A program made the translations under genes and the position numbers. A stretch of DNA of 64,000 bases. Origin: Faecalicatena faecalis. Its GTDB lineage: Bacteria > Bacillota > Clostridia > Lachnospirales > Lachnospiraceae. This document shows positions 34,309 through 44,145 of this stretch, in pieces. The DNA is taken from assembly GCF_012524165.2 (NCBI RefSeq), contig NZ_JABACJ020000024.1, positions 1-64,000 of the forward strand. Direction: 5' to 3'. How positions within the stretch are numbered: the first letter of the stretch is position 1; each line of letters opens with the position of its first letter. The notes beneath the pieces are model-generated. The model made no database searches. It was not told the origin of the DNA and saw only the letters and a list, made by a program, of their open reading frames with translations.

Positions 34309-35316
34309 ATGGCGAAGAGTGTGACGCTTGCAGATATTGCAGCTAAAGTAGGAGTAAGCAATGTTGCAGTTTCGAAAGCACTGTCTGGTAAACCGGGAGT
34401 AAGTGATGAGATGCGGGCCAGGATTAAGAGTGTGGCTGAGGAACTGGGATATGTATCAACTGCGTCTGGAAAATCAGGAAGTATAGAGACTGGAAATATA
34501 GGGGTGGTGATTCCTGAAAATTACTATGGTTATACAACATCGTTCTATGGGCAGATGTATGAAAAAGTTGTGAGGGCTTTGTACAATAATAAATATTACG
34601 GTATTTTAGAATTGCTGACCCAGGAAGATGAAAAAGGATGTAATATTCCCAAAGTGATGCAGGACGAAAAAGTTGACGGGCTGATTCTTTTGGGTCAGAT
34701 GGATGAGGCGTACATAGCAAAGATGGTCGGTCAGACGGAGCTTCCCGTGTTCTTTCTGGATACTTATGTCCGCGCGACGACTTTTGATACCGTGATTTCG
34801 GATGGCTATTACGGAATGTATATGCTTACGAATTATCTGGTCAGCCAGGGACACAGGAAGATCGGATTTGTTGGAAGTGTGGATGTCACCAGCAGTATCA
34901 CGGACAGATTCTGGGGATACAGAAGGGCTCTCAGGGAAAATGGAATCGAATTCGAGGAATCCTGGGAGATACCGGATCGCAGTGAGGATGGAAAAAGTTT
35001 TGAAAAAATCTTGGATTCTCCTGCCGGACTGGATGCCTTTGCATGCAACTCTGATTTTACTGCACATATACTGATCCAGAATCTGGAGGAGGCAGGATAC
35101 CATGTCCCGGAGGATGTATCCGTTGTCGGGTTTGATAATTTCCTGCCCGCCGGGATGGAGTCTGATCGGATTACGACATATGGAGTGGATATGGAGCGTA
35201 TGGCGGAAACATGCGTGAAGTCACTGATCAAAAAAATAAAGCATAAGAAATATGTAGAAGGAATTCAAATTGTGACGGGAAAGATGGTTCTGAAGAAAAC
35301 GGTACGGAAGAAGTAG
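34309..35316 (+). CDS. LacI-family regulator of the mannan locus
   Basis: A 335-residue repressor. The helix-turn-helix is at the N-terminus (V-T-L-A-D-I-A-A-K-V-G-V-S-N-V-A-V-S-K-A-L) with the hinge near 50-60. A periplasmic-binding-like effector domain runs through D-G-L-I-L-L-G, T-D-R-F-W-G-Y-R-R-A-L and V-S-V-V-G-F-D-N-F. The start at 34309 follows AAAGGAG; the longer frame from 34228 runs into the promoter. First gene of the inserted mannan block; a manno-oligosaccharide or mannose phosphate is the likely inducer, by context. Confidence 0.9.
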   Translation: MAKSVTLADIAAKVGVSNVAVSKALSGKPGVSDEMRARIKSVAEELGYVSTASGKSGSIETGNIGVVIPENYYGYTTSFYGQMYEKVVRALYNNKYYGILELLTQEDEKGCNIPKVMQDEKVDGLILLGQMDEAYIAKMVGQTELPVFFLDTYVRATTFDTVISDGYYGMYMLTNYLVSQGHRKIGFVGSVDVTSSITDRFWGYRRALRENGIEFEESWEIPDRSEDGKSFEKILDSPAGLDAFACNSDFTAHILIQNLEEAGYHVPEDVSVVGFDNFLPAGMESDRITTYGVDMERMAETCVKSLIKKIKHKKYVEGIQIVTGKMVLKKTVRKK

Positions 35317-35330
35317 TACAGTTCCTGTCA

Positions 35331-35361
35331 GGGAGTAATGTGATGTTACTCCCCTTTTTTT
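35331..35361 (+). terminator. Intrinsic terminator after the LacI gene
   Basis: GGGAGTAA (35331-35338) and TTACTCCC (35346-35353) pair perfectly and are followed by C and seven T. It separates the regulator from the transporter/enzyme operon. The rest of the 300-nt gap (35362-35540) is very AT-rich with several TTAATTAA-like stretches. Confidence 0.88.
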
Positions 35362-35540
35362 ATAATACAGGAAGCTTTTTTGTTTCTGTAAACCTAATTA
35401 AAAACTTCAAAATTAATTAAATAAAGTTAATATGAAGAATAAATTAATTAATTTCATGGTTAAAATTACTAAAAATAAAAGCTAAAATTTGATTAAAATG
35501 CCGAAAATGCGTGTGAATAGGTTAAAACAAAGAAAAAGCA

Positions 35541-35578
35541 TTGAAAATAAAAGAAAAGTATATTATAGTTAAATTAAC
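35541..35578 (+). promoter_or_regulatory. Promoter and LacI operator of the mannan operon
   Basis: TTGAAA (35541-35546), a 17-nt spacer and TATAGT (35564-35569). The palindrome GTTAAATTAAC (35568-35578) overlaps the -10 box, so bound repressor would exclude RNA polymerase. Confidence 0.7.
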
Positions 35579-35616
35579 TTAAAAATAGTTAATAAATTAA
35601 TTAAAAGGAGAACGTT

Positions 35617-36993
35617 ATGAAAAAGGCAACTTTAAAAAAGGCATTCACAGTCACTCTTTCAGCAGCCATGGTGTTATCTTTAGCAGCCTGTGGGAATTCT
35701 AAGAAAGAAAAACCGGAAAAAGAAGTAATGGATGTTACGATTGACCAGATTAAACTGGGAGAAGATTATACAGACCTCAAAGCGGATCTGAAATTCCTGA
35801 CCCATAAGACTGATGTCGTGGATACAACATTCAAACAATACATAGAAGAGTTCCAGAAGCTATATCCGAATATCAATATCGAGTATGAAGGAATTACAGA
35901 TTATGCAAATGACATCACAACTCGTCTGACAACAGGAGACTGGGGAGACATCTGCATGATTCCTACAACGGTCGATAAGGATGAACTTGGAAATTATTTT
36001 ACAAAATTAGGAGATAAAAAAGCTCTCTCAGATATCTATGAAGGCAAATTCCTGGAAGCATATTCCTATGAGGGTACGTCCTATGGTATTCCTTCTATGG
36101 CGAATGTACAGGGAGTTGTATACAACAAGGCGGTATTTGAAAAGGCGGGAATCAAAGATGTTCCAAAGACACCGGAAGAATTCCTGGGAGCACTTCAGAA
36201 GATCAAGGATAACACAGATGCCATTCCTCTTTATACGAACTTTGCAGCAGGCTGGACAATGACAGCATGGGATGCTTATATTGACGGTGGAGCAACAGGA
36301 GATCCGGATTTTGCTTATGAGGGGCTGACAAAGGGAGAGAACCCGTTCTCAGACAGAGGCGATGGAACAGGACCTTATGCAGTATATGATACTTTATATG
36401 AGGCCGTAAAACAGGGACTGACGGAGGAAGATCCAACGACGACTGACTGGGAAGGCAGCAAAGGAATGATGAATAAAGGCGAGATCGGATGTATGGCTCT
36501 TGGTTCATGGTCAATCACACAGATTCAGCAGGCAGGTGAGAATGCGGATGATATAGGTTATATGACTTTCCCGATTACTGTTGAAGGAAAACAATATGCA
36601 TCAGCAGGCGGAGACTACAATTATGGTATCAACTGCAACAGCTCAAAGGACAATCAGATTGCCGCAATGTGCTATATCAAATGGCTGGTGGAAAAGTCTG
36701 GATTTGCACAGAGCGAAGGCGGACTTTCTGCAGTGATCGGAGATGAATATCCGGAAGCACTGTCAGCCCTCGACGGAATAGAACTTGTTGTAAACAATCC
36801 GGCTCCGGATGAAGATGCGAATCTGTTTAATGATGTAAATAATGATTCAGAACTGGGAATCAATGTGTCAGGTGCGATTCCGACAGAGATTATTGAGGAA
36901 GCAACCGGAGGCACAAAGACAATGGATGACCTGGTCAATGAGTGGAATGAACGATGGACAACAGCCCAGGAAGCAAATGGGATCACGCATTAA
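35617..36993 (+). CDS. Manno-oligosaccharide ABC transporter binding lipoprotein (predicted substrate)
   Basis: A 458-residue family 1 solute-binding protein with a lipoprotein signal (K-K-A-T-L-K-K-A, hydrophobic core, lipobox L-A-A-C, Cys about 25). The mature region has E-F-Q-K-L-Y-P-N-I-N-I-E-Y-E-G-I, Y-N-K-A-V-F-E-K-A-G-I and G-W-T-M-T-A-W-D. First gene of the repressor-controlled operon, followed by two permeases and intracellular beta-mannan enzymes. Beta-manno-oligosaccharides as ligand are inferred from this context, as in Roseburia mannan loci. Confidence 0.88.
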   Translation: MKKATLKKAFTVTLSAAMVLSLAACGNSKKEKPEKEVMDVTIDQIKLGEDYTDLKADLKFLTHKTDVVDTTFKQYIEEFQKLYPNINIEYEGITDYANDITTRLTTGDWGDICMIPTTVDKDELGNYFTKLGDKKALSDIYEGKFLEAYSYEGTSYGIPSMANVQGVVYNKAVFEKAGIKDVPKTPEEFLGALQKIKDNTDAIPLYTNFAAGWTMTAWDAYIDGGATGDPDFAYEGLTKGENPFSDRGDGTGPYAVYDTLYEAVKQGLTEEDPTTTDWEGSKGMMNKGEIGCMALGSWSITQIQQAGENADDIGYMTFPITVEGKQYASAGGDYNYGINCNSSKDNQIAAMCYIKWLVEKSGFAQSEGGLSAVIGDEYPEALSALDGIELVVNNPAPDEDANLFNDVNNDSELGINVSGAIPTEIIEEATGGTKTMDDLVNEWNERWTTAQEANGITH

Positions 36994-37001
36994 TACCAAA
37001 G

Positions 37002-37046
37002 AGGCTGTGAAAAAAGCTGGAATAAAAAGCTTTTTTTACAGCACCT
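37002..37046 (+). terminator. Attenuating hairpin between binding protein and permeases
   Basis: AAAAAAGCT (37010-37018) pairs with AGCTTTTTT (37028-37036), with outer pairing of CTGTG to ACAGCACC. The T-rich arm makes it terminator-like. The position matches the terminator at 8043 in the other sugar operon. Confidence 0.5.
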
Positions 37047-37075
37047 TTATCAGGAAAGGAGAGTGCGGGCAGTTT

Positions 37076-38056
37076 ATGAATTCCGGGAAATCAAAAAGCT
37101 TTATCGAGTGGATTAAGTCGGGAAAAGTAAATCAGAGACTGGTTATCATTACATTTATGCTGGTACCGTTAACGCTGCTAATTGTATTTACATATATACC
37201 ATTCGGGAAAATGATAGGGTTCAGTTTCTATGATATGAAGTATATTGGCGACAGAGAGTTTGTAGGTATGCAGAATTATATAGAAGTATTTACAAGAAAG
37301 GATTGTTTCAGTGCGCTGAAACTGAGTCTTTACTATATCGTTGCATCATTTTTCCAGCTTGGACTTGCGCTTTATTTTGCAACAATCCTGAGTGCAAAGA
37401 CAAAAGGCGGAGGAGTATTCAAAGGTTTTATGTTCTTTCCATATCTGGTATGTGGTATTGCGGTCGGATTTATTTTTAAATTTTTCTATACAAGAGGATT
37501 TGTACTGGATACAGTGCTGCAGTGGTGCGGGTTTAATCTGGAACAGCTGCCCTACTGGCTCAAGGATACGAGCATAAATAATATCTCTGTAGCTGCAACA
37601 TCGATCTGGCGGTATATGGGACAGAATATGGTGCTTTTTATCGGTGCAATTATGTCTGTGGATTCTACATTGTATGAAGCAGCCTCCATAGATGGCGCAA
37701 ACGGGTGGCAGAGATTCAGGTATATCATAGTGCCGAGCATCAAGACAATAATTGTACTGAACATGATCCTTTCCATTACAGGTTCACTCAGTGTGTTCGA
37801 GCCACCATATGTAATCACCGGCGGAAATTTCGGCACTGGTACTTACTTTGTAATTATGAATAAACTTGCACACGAAAGCCAGAAGGTCGGACTTGCATCG
37901 GCAATGGCAATCATACTGCTTGTGATGATCATAATTGTAACTGCGATCCAAAAGTTTATTGAAAGATATTACTTTGGTGTGGGTGATCAGGAAGCGATCC
38001 GGACAATCAGAAAACAAAAGAAGCTTTTAAAGAAAGAGCAGGAAGGAGGAAGATGA
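37076..38056 (+). CDS. Mannan-locus ABC permease, MalF-like
   Basis: A 326-residue permease with six predicted spans and the EAA loop E-A-A-S-I-D-G-A-N-G-W-Q-R-F. The start is taken at the ATG 37076, 14 nt after AAAGGAG. The frame stays open upstream into the binding-protein gene, but that region carries the hairpin. A charged K/E/Q-rich C-terminal tail ends four nucleotides into the next gene's first possible ATG. No ATPase is encoded in the locus. Confidence 0.88.
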   Translation: MNSGKSKSFIEWIKSGKVNQRLVIITFMLVPLTLLIVFTYIPFGKMIGFSFYDMKYIGDREFVGMQNYIEVFTRKDCFSALKLSLYYIVASFFQLGLALYFATILSAKTKGGGVFKGFMFFPYLVCGIAVGFIFKFFYTRGFVLDTVLQWCGFNLEQLPYWLKDTSINNISVAATSIWRYMGQNMVLFIGAIMSVDSTLYEAASIDGANGWQRFRYIIVPSIKTIIVLNMILSITGSLSVFEPPYVITGGNFGTGTYFVIMNKLAHESQKVGLASAMAIILLVMIIIVTAIQKFIERYYFGVGDQEAIRTIRKQKKLLKKEQEGGR

Positions 38057-38058
38057 TA

Positions 38059-38904
38059 ATGACGGCTGCCAGAGCAAAAAAAATTATCTGGAATGTTTTT
38101 AAATATGCAACACTGATTCTGGGTGCGTTTATATCAGTCCTTCCTGTTGTTGTGTGTGTAATTACCGCGTTTAAATCACCGGAAGAGTATGCGTCTACAA
38201 ATGTCATGACACTCCCGCAAAGCTGGACCTATCTGGAGAACTTTGTGCAGGCATGGAAGCAGGCAAACATGGGGATTGCATTTAGAAACTCAGCAATCAT
38301 CCTGGTGTGTGTACTGACAGGATCTATTCTGACAGGCTCGATGCTTGCATATGTATTGAGCCGCTTTAAATTTAAAGGAAACGCTCTGATCAGGAATATG
38401 TTCTTATTTGCATCACTGCTTCCTGGAATCGCCATGCAGGTTTCCGTATATCAGATTATGTATAGTTTAGGATGGATCAACTTTATGCCGGGTTATATCA
38501 TTATGATGTGCGGTACAGATATTATTTCAATTTATATCTTTATCCAGTTTTTTGAGAATATCTCCACATCTCTGGATGAATCTGCAATTATGGATGGATG
38601 CACATATTTTGGAGTGTTTTTCAGAATTCTATTCCCGCTCCTGAAGCCGGCGATCGTTACAGTAATGATTTTAAAGGGTGTGGGTGTATATAACGAATAC
38701 TATACAGCGAACTTATATTTGCAGGATAAGAACAATCTGGTAACAGTAGCCACCTCGTTGTTTAAATTTACAGGTCCTTTGGGAAATCAGTACAACTATA
38801 TATGTGCAGGCGTAATCATCACGATGATTCCGGCGCTTTTAATCTTTATCTTTTGTCAGAAGCAAATTTACAGCGGACTTACACAGGGGGCTGTAAAAGG
38901 TTAG
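38059..38904 (+). CDS. Mannan-locus ABC permease, MalG-like
   Basis: A 281-residue partner permease with six spans and the loop D-E-S-A-I-M-D-G-C-T-Y-F-G, ending L-T-Q-G-A-V-K-G. The ATG at 38059 is 9 nt after AAGGAGG; an ATG at 38053 overlaps the previous stop (ATGA) but is only 3 nt from the ribosome site. Works with the 37076 permease and the 35617 binding protein. Confidence 0.88.
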   Translation: MTAARAKKIIWNVFKYATLILGAFISVLPVVVCVITAFKSPEEYASTNVMTLPQSWTYLENFVQAWKQANMGIAFRNSAIILVCVLTGSILTGSMLAYVLSRFKFKGNALIRNMFLFASLLPGIAMQVSVYQIMYSLGWINFMPGYIIMMCGTDIISIYIFIQFFENISTSLDESAIMDGCTYFGVFFRILFPLLKPAIVTVMILKGVGVYNEYYTANLYLQDKNNLVTVATSLFKFTGPLGNQYNYICAGVIITMIPALLIFIFCQKQIYSGLTQGAVKG

Positions 38905-38930
38905 AAAAACATTATTTTGGAGGATATTTT

Positions 38931-39956
38931 ATGAGTGAGGTAAAAATAATCGGTGCAAATGTACCGAATGTACCATGGCAGGACAGGCCGTCTGATGATA
39001 AAGGGCGGCTGCCGGTATGGAGATATAAAGAAAATCCGATTATAGGAAGAAATCCGGCAGAGGGAGTTGCACGTATCTTCAATAGCGCAGTGATTCCTTA
39101 CGAAGGGAAATTTATCGGTGTATTCCGTGGTGAACAGACAAATGGGATTCCATATATATATTTAGGAAGAAGTGAGGATGGCATCCACTGGGAATATGAG
39201 AAAGAAAAAATTCCATTTAAGGATGAGGATGGAAATGATTTCATGCCCAGATACGCATATGATCCAAGGCTTGTAAAAGTCGAAGATACATACTATATCA
39301 TCTGGTGTCAGGATTTTTACGGGGCGGCAATCGGCGTGGCGAAGACGCAGGATTTTAAGACATTTACAAGGATTGAGAATCCCTTCCTTCCATTTAACAG
39401 AAATGCGGTACTGTTTCCAAGAAAAATAAATGGGAAATTTATGATGCTGTCCCGACCAAGCGACAGCGGACATACTCCATTTGGAGATATCTTCCTTTCA
39501 GAAAGCCCGGATATGGAATACTGGGGGAAACACCGTCATGTTATGGGCAAAAGTGGCAAGTGGTGGGAAAATCTAAAAATCGGCGGAGGTGCCGCACCAA
39601 TTGAGACTACAGAAGGCTGGCTTTTGTTCTATCATGGTGTGACGGGAACCTGCAGTGGCTATGTATACAGTATTGGAGGGGCAATCCTGGACATTGACAA
39701 TCCTTCAGTCGTAAAATACCGCTGTGAAACATTCCTGCTGACACCAGAGGAATGGTATGAAGAACGTGGATTTGTGCCGAATGTAACCTTCCCGTGCGCA
39801 ACAATCCATGATGCCAAAAGCGGAAAAATCGCGATTTATTATGGCTCTGCAGACACATATGTAGGCCTGGCATTTACTGAAATCAATGAAGTCGTTACTT
39901 ATATTAAAGAGCATAGCGTGGTAACCGGAGAAGATACCGAGATCGGAAAACGATAA
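38931..39956 (+). CDS. GH130 subfamily 2 beta-1,4-mannooligosaccharide phosphorylase
   Basis: A 341-residue five-bladed beta-propeller phosphorylase. GH130_2 enzymes remove the non-reducing mannose of beta-1,4-manno-oligosaccharides as alpha-mannose 1-phosphate. Landmarks are I-I-G-R-N-P near residue 37, N-S-A-V-I-P, the catalytic Asp in Y-A-Y-D-P-R-L, F-P-R-K-I-N-G, S-R-P-S-D and G-G-G-A-A-P. The start at 38931 follows TTGGAGG; a longer open frame upstream overlaps the permease gene and is not used. No signal peptide, so it acts on imported oligosaccharides. Subfamily assignment rests on motif memory and neighbours. Confidence 0.87.
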   Translation: MSEVKIIGANVPNVPWQDRPSDDKGRLPVWRYKENPIIGRNPAEGVARIFNSAVIPYEGKFIGVFRGEQTNGIPYIYLGRSEDGIHWEYEKEKIPFKDEDGNDFMPRYAYDPRLVKVEDTYYIIWCQDFYGAAIGVAKTQDFKTFTRIENPFLPFNRNAVLFPRKINGKFMMLSRPSDSGHTPFGDIFLSESPDMEYWGKHRHVMGKSGKWWENLKIGGGAAPIETTEGWLLFYHGVTGTCSGYVYSIGGAILDIDNPSVVKYRCETFLLTPEEWYEERGFVPNVTFPCATIHDAKSGKIAIYYGSADTYVGLAFTEINEVVTYIKEHSVVTGEDTEIGKR

Positions 39957-39975
39957 CTGACCAGGAGGGAATAGA

Positions 39976-41157
39976 ATGTTTGTCGAAGAAATAAGAGAAC
40001 ATTTGATCAACGATCTGATTCCATTCTGGAAGGGGATGAGAGATGACACATATGGGGGATTTTATGGGTGGCTGGGATATGATCTTGTGTTGGATGAGGA
40101 GGCAGTAAAGGGCTGTATTTTAAACAGCAGGATACTCTGGTTCTTCTCCAATGCATACAGGCTTTTAGGGGAGGAAGAACTGCTGGAATATGCCAGACAT
40201 GCTTTTGGTTTTCTTAAAGACCACTGCCTTGACCAGACATACGGAGGCATCTACTGGTCTCTTGCTTATACAGGACAGCCGGAGGATACGACAAAACATA
40301 CTTATAACCAGGCCTTCGCAATTTATGCGCTTTCATCCTACTATGATGCTTCCGGGGATATGCAGGCATTGCAGATCGCGCAGGAGTTGTCAGAACTGAT
40401 TGAGACCAGATGCAAAGATGGGTATGGATACCTGGAAGCCTTCAGCCGGGATTTTCAGCCGGAGGAAAACGATAAATTATCCGAAAACGGCGTGATTGCT
40501 GAAAAGACAATGAATACGCTGCTGCATGTGTTCGAGGCGTATACAGAATTATACCGTGTGTCAGGAGATGAGAAGATTGCATCCAGCCTGAAATTTATGC
40601 TGGATGTAGTTGCAGATAAGGTCTACAACAAGGAAAAAGGGCGTCAGGAGGTTTTCTTTGATAAAACCTGGAATTCGCTGATCGACCTGTATTCCTACGG
40701 ACATGATATTGAAACGGCCTGGCTTGTGGACCGGGGGCTGGAGATTCTGGATGACGCTTCTTATACAGAAAAGCTGTCTCCGATTACAAAGTGTCTTACA
40801 AAGAATATTTATGACAGGGCCTATATAGACCATTCTCTTGTGAATGAATGTGAGAATCATGTTGTGGATACGACACGTGTATGGTGGGTTCAGGCAGAAG
40901 CGGTTGTCGGATTCCTGAATGGATACCAGAAATCACCGGAAAAAACGGAGTATCTTAAGGCAGCACAGGATATCTGGGCGTATATCAGAGAGTATCTGAT
41001 AGATGGCAGGAAGGGGTCCGAGTGGTACTGGGCAGTGGACCAGGATAAAAGACCACTTAAGAAGCCAATTGTAGAACCCTGGAAGTGCCCGTATCATAAC
41101 GGAAGGATGTGCTTTGAGGTGATAAGGAGGATGCAGGATGCTTCACAGGCAGTATGA
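39976..41157 (+). CDS. Cellobiose/mannobiose 2-epimerase (AGE family)
   Basis: A 393-residue (alpha/alpha)6-barrel epimerase. Conserved histidine stretches are visible: [27 protein letters not shown] and [15 protein letters not shown]. It converts the reducing mannose of beta-1,4-mannobiose to glucose, giving mannosyl-glucose, the substrate of the phosphorylase encoded next, whose start overlaps this gene by 20 nt. That tight coupling and the GH130 pair argue for mannobiose rather than cellobiose as the real substrate. Confidence 0.9.
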   Translation: MFVEEIREHLINDLIPFWKGMRDDTYGGFYGWLGYDLVLDEEAVKGCILNSRILWFFSNAYRLLGEEELLEYARHAFGFLKDHCLDQTYGGIYWSLAYTGQPEDTTKHTYNQAFAIYALSSYYDASGDMQALQIAQELSELIETRCKDGYGYLEAFSRDFQPEENDKLSENGVIAEKTMNTLLHVFEAYTELYRVSGDEKIASSLKFMLDVVADKVYNKEKGRQEVFFDKTWNSLIDLYSYGHDIETAWLVDRGLEILDDASYTEKLSPITKCLTKNIYDRAYIDHSLVNECENHVVDTTRVWWVQAEAVVGFLNGYQKSPEKTEYLKAAQDIWAYIREYLIDGRKGSEWYWAVDQDKRPLKKPIVEPWKCPYHNGRMCFEVIRRMQDASQAV

Positions 41158-42310
41158 GGTGGAACAGGAAAAGGTGAATAGACTTGTTTCCAGGAAGAAC
41201 TTGAAAAGTGATTTTTATAATGGAATTTATGACCGGTATGTGTATCCGGTCCTGACACGGGAATTTGCTCCGGTGCATTGGAGATACGATTTGAATGAAG
41301 AAACCAACCCTTACTTTATGGAGCGGCTGGGAATTAATGCGGTCATGAATTCAGGGGCAATTGAGCTGGATGGAAAATATTATCTTGTTGTGAGGGTAGA
41401 AGGCAATGACAGAAAATCATTTTTTGCAGTAGCGGAAAGTGAGAATGGAATCGATGGATTTCATTTCTGGGATTATCCTGTAATCCTGCCGGATACATGT
41501 CCAGGGGAGACAAATGTATATGACATGCGGCTGACAAAGCATGAGGATGGCTGGATTTACGGTGTGTTCTGCTCAGAGAGCAAGGATCTTAAGAATCCCG
41601 ATCTGTCTGCGGCAGTGGCGAAGGCAGGAATTGTCAGGACGAAGGATCTTAAGACCTGGGTGAGGCTGGATAATCTCAGGACACTTCGCTCCCCGCAGCA
41701 GAGGAATGTAGTGCTCCATCCTGAATTCGTGGATGGGAAGTATGCATTTTATACCAGGCCAATGGATGGATTCATCGAGACTGGAAGCGGAGGCGGTATC
41801 GGTTTTGGGTTATGTGAGGATATTGAGCACGCCGTCATTGATGAGGAGACAATCATCAGCAGGCGGATCTACCATACCCTGACAGAATCTAAAAATGGGG
41901 CCGGAGCTGTGCCGATCAGAGGAAAAAAGTGCTGGATACATATTGCCCATGGAGTTCGGAATACGGCTGCAGGACTGCGCTATGTATTATATGCATTTGG
42001 AACAGACCTGGAGAATCCGGCAAAGGTGATCGCAGAACCTTCAGGAGCCTTTCTGGTGCCTTTTGGAGAGGAACGGGTCGGGGATGTCTCAAATGTTGTC
42101 TTTACCAACGGTGCGATTGCATGTGAAAATGGAGATGTGTATATCTATTATGCCTCCTGTGATACAAGGATGCATGTGGCCACGACTACAATCGATCAGC
42201 TGGAAGATTATTTATTTGCAACACCGAAAGACCCTTTGCGCTCAGCAGACTGTGTAAAACAGAGATGCGCGTTGATTGAAAAAAATCTGGAACTTCTAAA
42301 GAAGAGATAA
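41138..42310 (+). CDS. GH130 subfamily 1 4-O-beta-D-mannosyl-D-glucose phosphorylase
   Basis: A 390-residue GH130_1 enzyme that splits mannosyl-glucose with phosphate into mannose 1-phosphate and glucose. Landmarks are R-K-N[13 protein letters not shown], N-S-G-A-I-E, Y-D-M-R-L-T (catalytic Asp), R-N-V-V-L-H-P-E-F and T-R-P-M-D. It starts inside the epimerase gene behind AAGGAGG. With the 2-epimerase it completes the mannobiose pathway known from Ruminococcus, Bacteroides and Roseburia. Confidence 0.92.
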   Translation: MLHRQYEVEQEKVNRLVSRKNLKSDFYNGIYDRYVYPVLTREFAPVHWRYDLNEETNPYFMERLGINAVMNSGAIELDGKYYLVVRVEGNDRKSFFAVAESENGIDGFHFWDYPVILPDTCPGETNVYDMRLTKHEDGWIYGVFCSESKDLKNPDLSAAVAKAGIVRTKDLKTWVRLDNLRTLRSPQQRNVVLHPEFVDGKYAFYTRPMDGFIETGSGGGIGFGLCEDIEHAVIDEETIISRRIYHTLTESKNGAGAVPIRGKKCWIHIAHGVRNTAAGLRYVLYAFGTDLENPAKVIAEPSGAFLVPFGEERVGDVSNVVFTNGAIACENGDVYIYYASCDTRMHVATTTIDQLEDYLFATPKDPLRSADCVKQRCALIEKNLELLKKR

Positions 42311-42368
42311 GAAAAATAAGCCGGGCAGTGAATGCTGCCCGGAAAAATAATCAGAGGAGTGATGGAAT

Positions 42369-43052
42369 ATGATAAGGCGTATATTCAGAGATATCCGGGA
42401 AAAGACAGAAAACATGAGTAAAAGAGAAACAGCCGCTTATGTCCTGACGTATTACTGGTATCATATTCTGGCGGTATGTTCCATAATTGCTCTGATTGTT
42501 TTATTTATTACTCATTATACAATAGGAAATCAAAAACCGGTATTTACCTGTGTACTGGCGAATCAGGAAATGGATTCCGGGCGGGATGGCCTTATAAGGG
42601 ACACATTTTCGGAATATGCAGGACTTCCTGCCAGGAGAGTTGTAATAGACTCGGATTACAACTTTTCTTATGAAGGTATGGAACTTTCGGGAGTGAATGA
42701 AAGTTCTTATGAAAAGTTTTTCTTTCAGTGGAGAAACAAGGAATTAGACGCACTGATCCTATCTGAGAGTTTTTATCAATACTGCAGAGAAATGGGAGGA
42801 AGCTTCTGTGATCTGTCCGATATGGATAAAGGAGATTTTGAAATCTATAAGGATGGTGATATGGTCGGCGCCGTCATCCTCGGAGAGGATTCATTTGCAG
42901 AGAGGGTGACCGGAAAAAAAGGAGAAAAACTTTTGCTGGCGTTCCCGGACGAGGGAAAACATGAGGAATCCAGAGAAATGTTTTTGAAGTACCTGTGTGA
43001 TGTGAAAGCGGGAAAGGTCGAGGGTGTACAGTTTAGTGATTTGATCCGCTGA
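42369..43052 (+). CDS. Uncharacterised single-span membrane protein in the mannan operon
   Basis: A 227-residue protein I do not recognise. The N-terminal 30 residues are basic and cytoplasmic (R-R-I-F-R-D-I-R-E-K-T-E), followed by one span at about 33-52 and an extracytoplasmic part of about 175 residues with three cysteines. Segments such as D-A-L-I-L-S-E-S-F-Y-Q-Y-C-R-E and V-G-A-V-I-L-G-E-D-S-F-A vaguely resemble a solute-binding-protein lobe. It sits between GH130_1 and the CE2 esterase, with 58 and 43 nt gaps, so it is co-expressed. Roles in transporter accessory function or sensing are guesses. Confidence 0.7.
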   Translation: MIRRIFRDIREKTENMSKRETAAYVLTYYWYHILAVCSIIALIVLFITHYTIGNQKPVFTCVLANQEMDSGRDGLIRDTFSEYAGLPARRVVIDSDYNFSYEGMELSGVNESSYEKFFFQWRNKELDALILSESFYQYCREMGGSFCDLSDMDKGDFEIYKDGDMVGAVILGEDSFAERVTGKKGEKLLLAFPDEGKHEESREMFLKYLCDVKAGKVEGVQFSDLIR

Positions 43053-43095
43053 CAGAGGTCTGAGAGAAGAATGGAAAGAAAAGAGGAGAAGAAGA

Positions 43096-44142
43096 ATGAG
43101 AGTGCTGCCTGATCATGAAAAACTAATTTACAGTGGAAGGATCGACTGGAGTGATCCAAAAGCACCTGTGTTTGTTTTCCCGTGTACGTCCGTCGGGATG
43201 CGTTTTACGGGGAATACTTTGAAGATCCAGGTGATGAATAAAAGTGCATATTGGGATCATTATCTGGGATGTATTCTGGACGGTGTGCAGTCCGCGGTCC
43301 TTCTTCCGAAAACGGGGAAGGCAGAGCTGGAAATTCCGGTTACCCCATCCGAAGATAACTGCCATGAGGTCCTGTTCTTTAAACGCCAGGATTCCTGTCA
43401 TGAGTTGGTATTTTTAGGAATGGAACTGGATGATGATGCAGAAGTCCTTGCAATGAAACCAAAGCCGGGGAGAAGGATTGAGGTATATGGAGATTCCGTT
43501 TCGGCAGGAGAGGTTTCAGAGGCAGTAGAATATGTGGGAAAGACAGATCCGGAACATAGCGGGGAGTATTCCAACAGCTGGTATTCTTATGCCTGGATGA
43601 CGGCCAGAAAACTAAATGCACAGATCCATGATATCGCGCAGGGGGGAATAGCCCTGATGGATAAGACCGGATGGTTCTGTGAACCCGAGGCTGTGGGAAT
43701 GGAGACAGTCTGGGATAAAATCAACTATCATCCGCTGTTCGGTGCCCCGGTAGAGTGGGATTTTTCACAGTATGTACCACAGGTAGTTATTGTGGCGGTC
43801 GGTCAGAATGACAATCATCCAAAGGACTACATGAAAGAAGAGTACGAGGGAGAAAGGGCGGCAGTATGGAGGGAACATTATAAGTTGTTTCTGGGAAAGC
43901 TGCGAAGCAGATATCCGGCAGCACAGATTGTATGCTGTACGACGCTTCTGTATCATGATGAATCCTGGGACCGGGCAATTGCCCAGGTGGTACAGGAACT
44001 GGGAGATGAAAAAATTACGCAGTATCTTTTTAAGCGTAACGGGAAAGGGACTCCGGGACATCTGCGGATTCCAGAAGCAGAAGAGATGGCAGAAGAACTG
44101 GCACAGTATATAGAGAATCTGAATGTGGAAGGATGGGATTAA
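43096..44142 (+). CDS. CE2-type acetyl-mannan esterase
   Basis: A 348-residue two-domain esterase. Residues 1-120 form a beta-sandwich (R-I-D-W-S-D, C-T-S-V-G-M-R-F-T-G), followed by an SGNH hydrolase domain. The nucleophile is the Ser in G-D-S-V-S-A-G-E near 135, then G-Q-N-D-N-H and the C-terminal His in G-T-P-G-H-L-R-I-P-E. This is the CE2 architecture; its Roseburia relative removes 6-O-acetyl groups from mannan. No signal peptide, so it acts on imported oligosaccharides. Three nucleotides separate it from the next esterase gene. Confidence 0.83.
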   Translation: MRVLPDHEKLIYSGRIDWSDPKAPVFVFPCTSVGMRFTGNTLKIQVMNKSAYWDHYLGCILDGVQSAVLLPKTGKAELEIPVTPSEDNCHEVLFFKRQDSCHELVFLGMELDDDAEVLAMKPKPGRRIEVYGDSVSAGEVSEAVEYVGKTDPEHSGEYSNSWYSYAWMTARKLNAQIHDIAQGGIALMDKTGWFCEPEAVGMETVWDKINYHPLFGAPVEWDFSQYVPQVVIVAVGQNDNHPKDYMKEEYEGERAAVWREHYKLFLGKLRSRYPAAQIVCCTTLLYHDESWDRAIAQVVQELGDEKITQYLFKRNGKGTPGHLRIPEAEEMAEELAQYIENLNVEGWD

Positions 44143-44145
44143 CGG

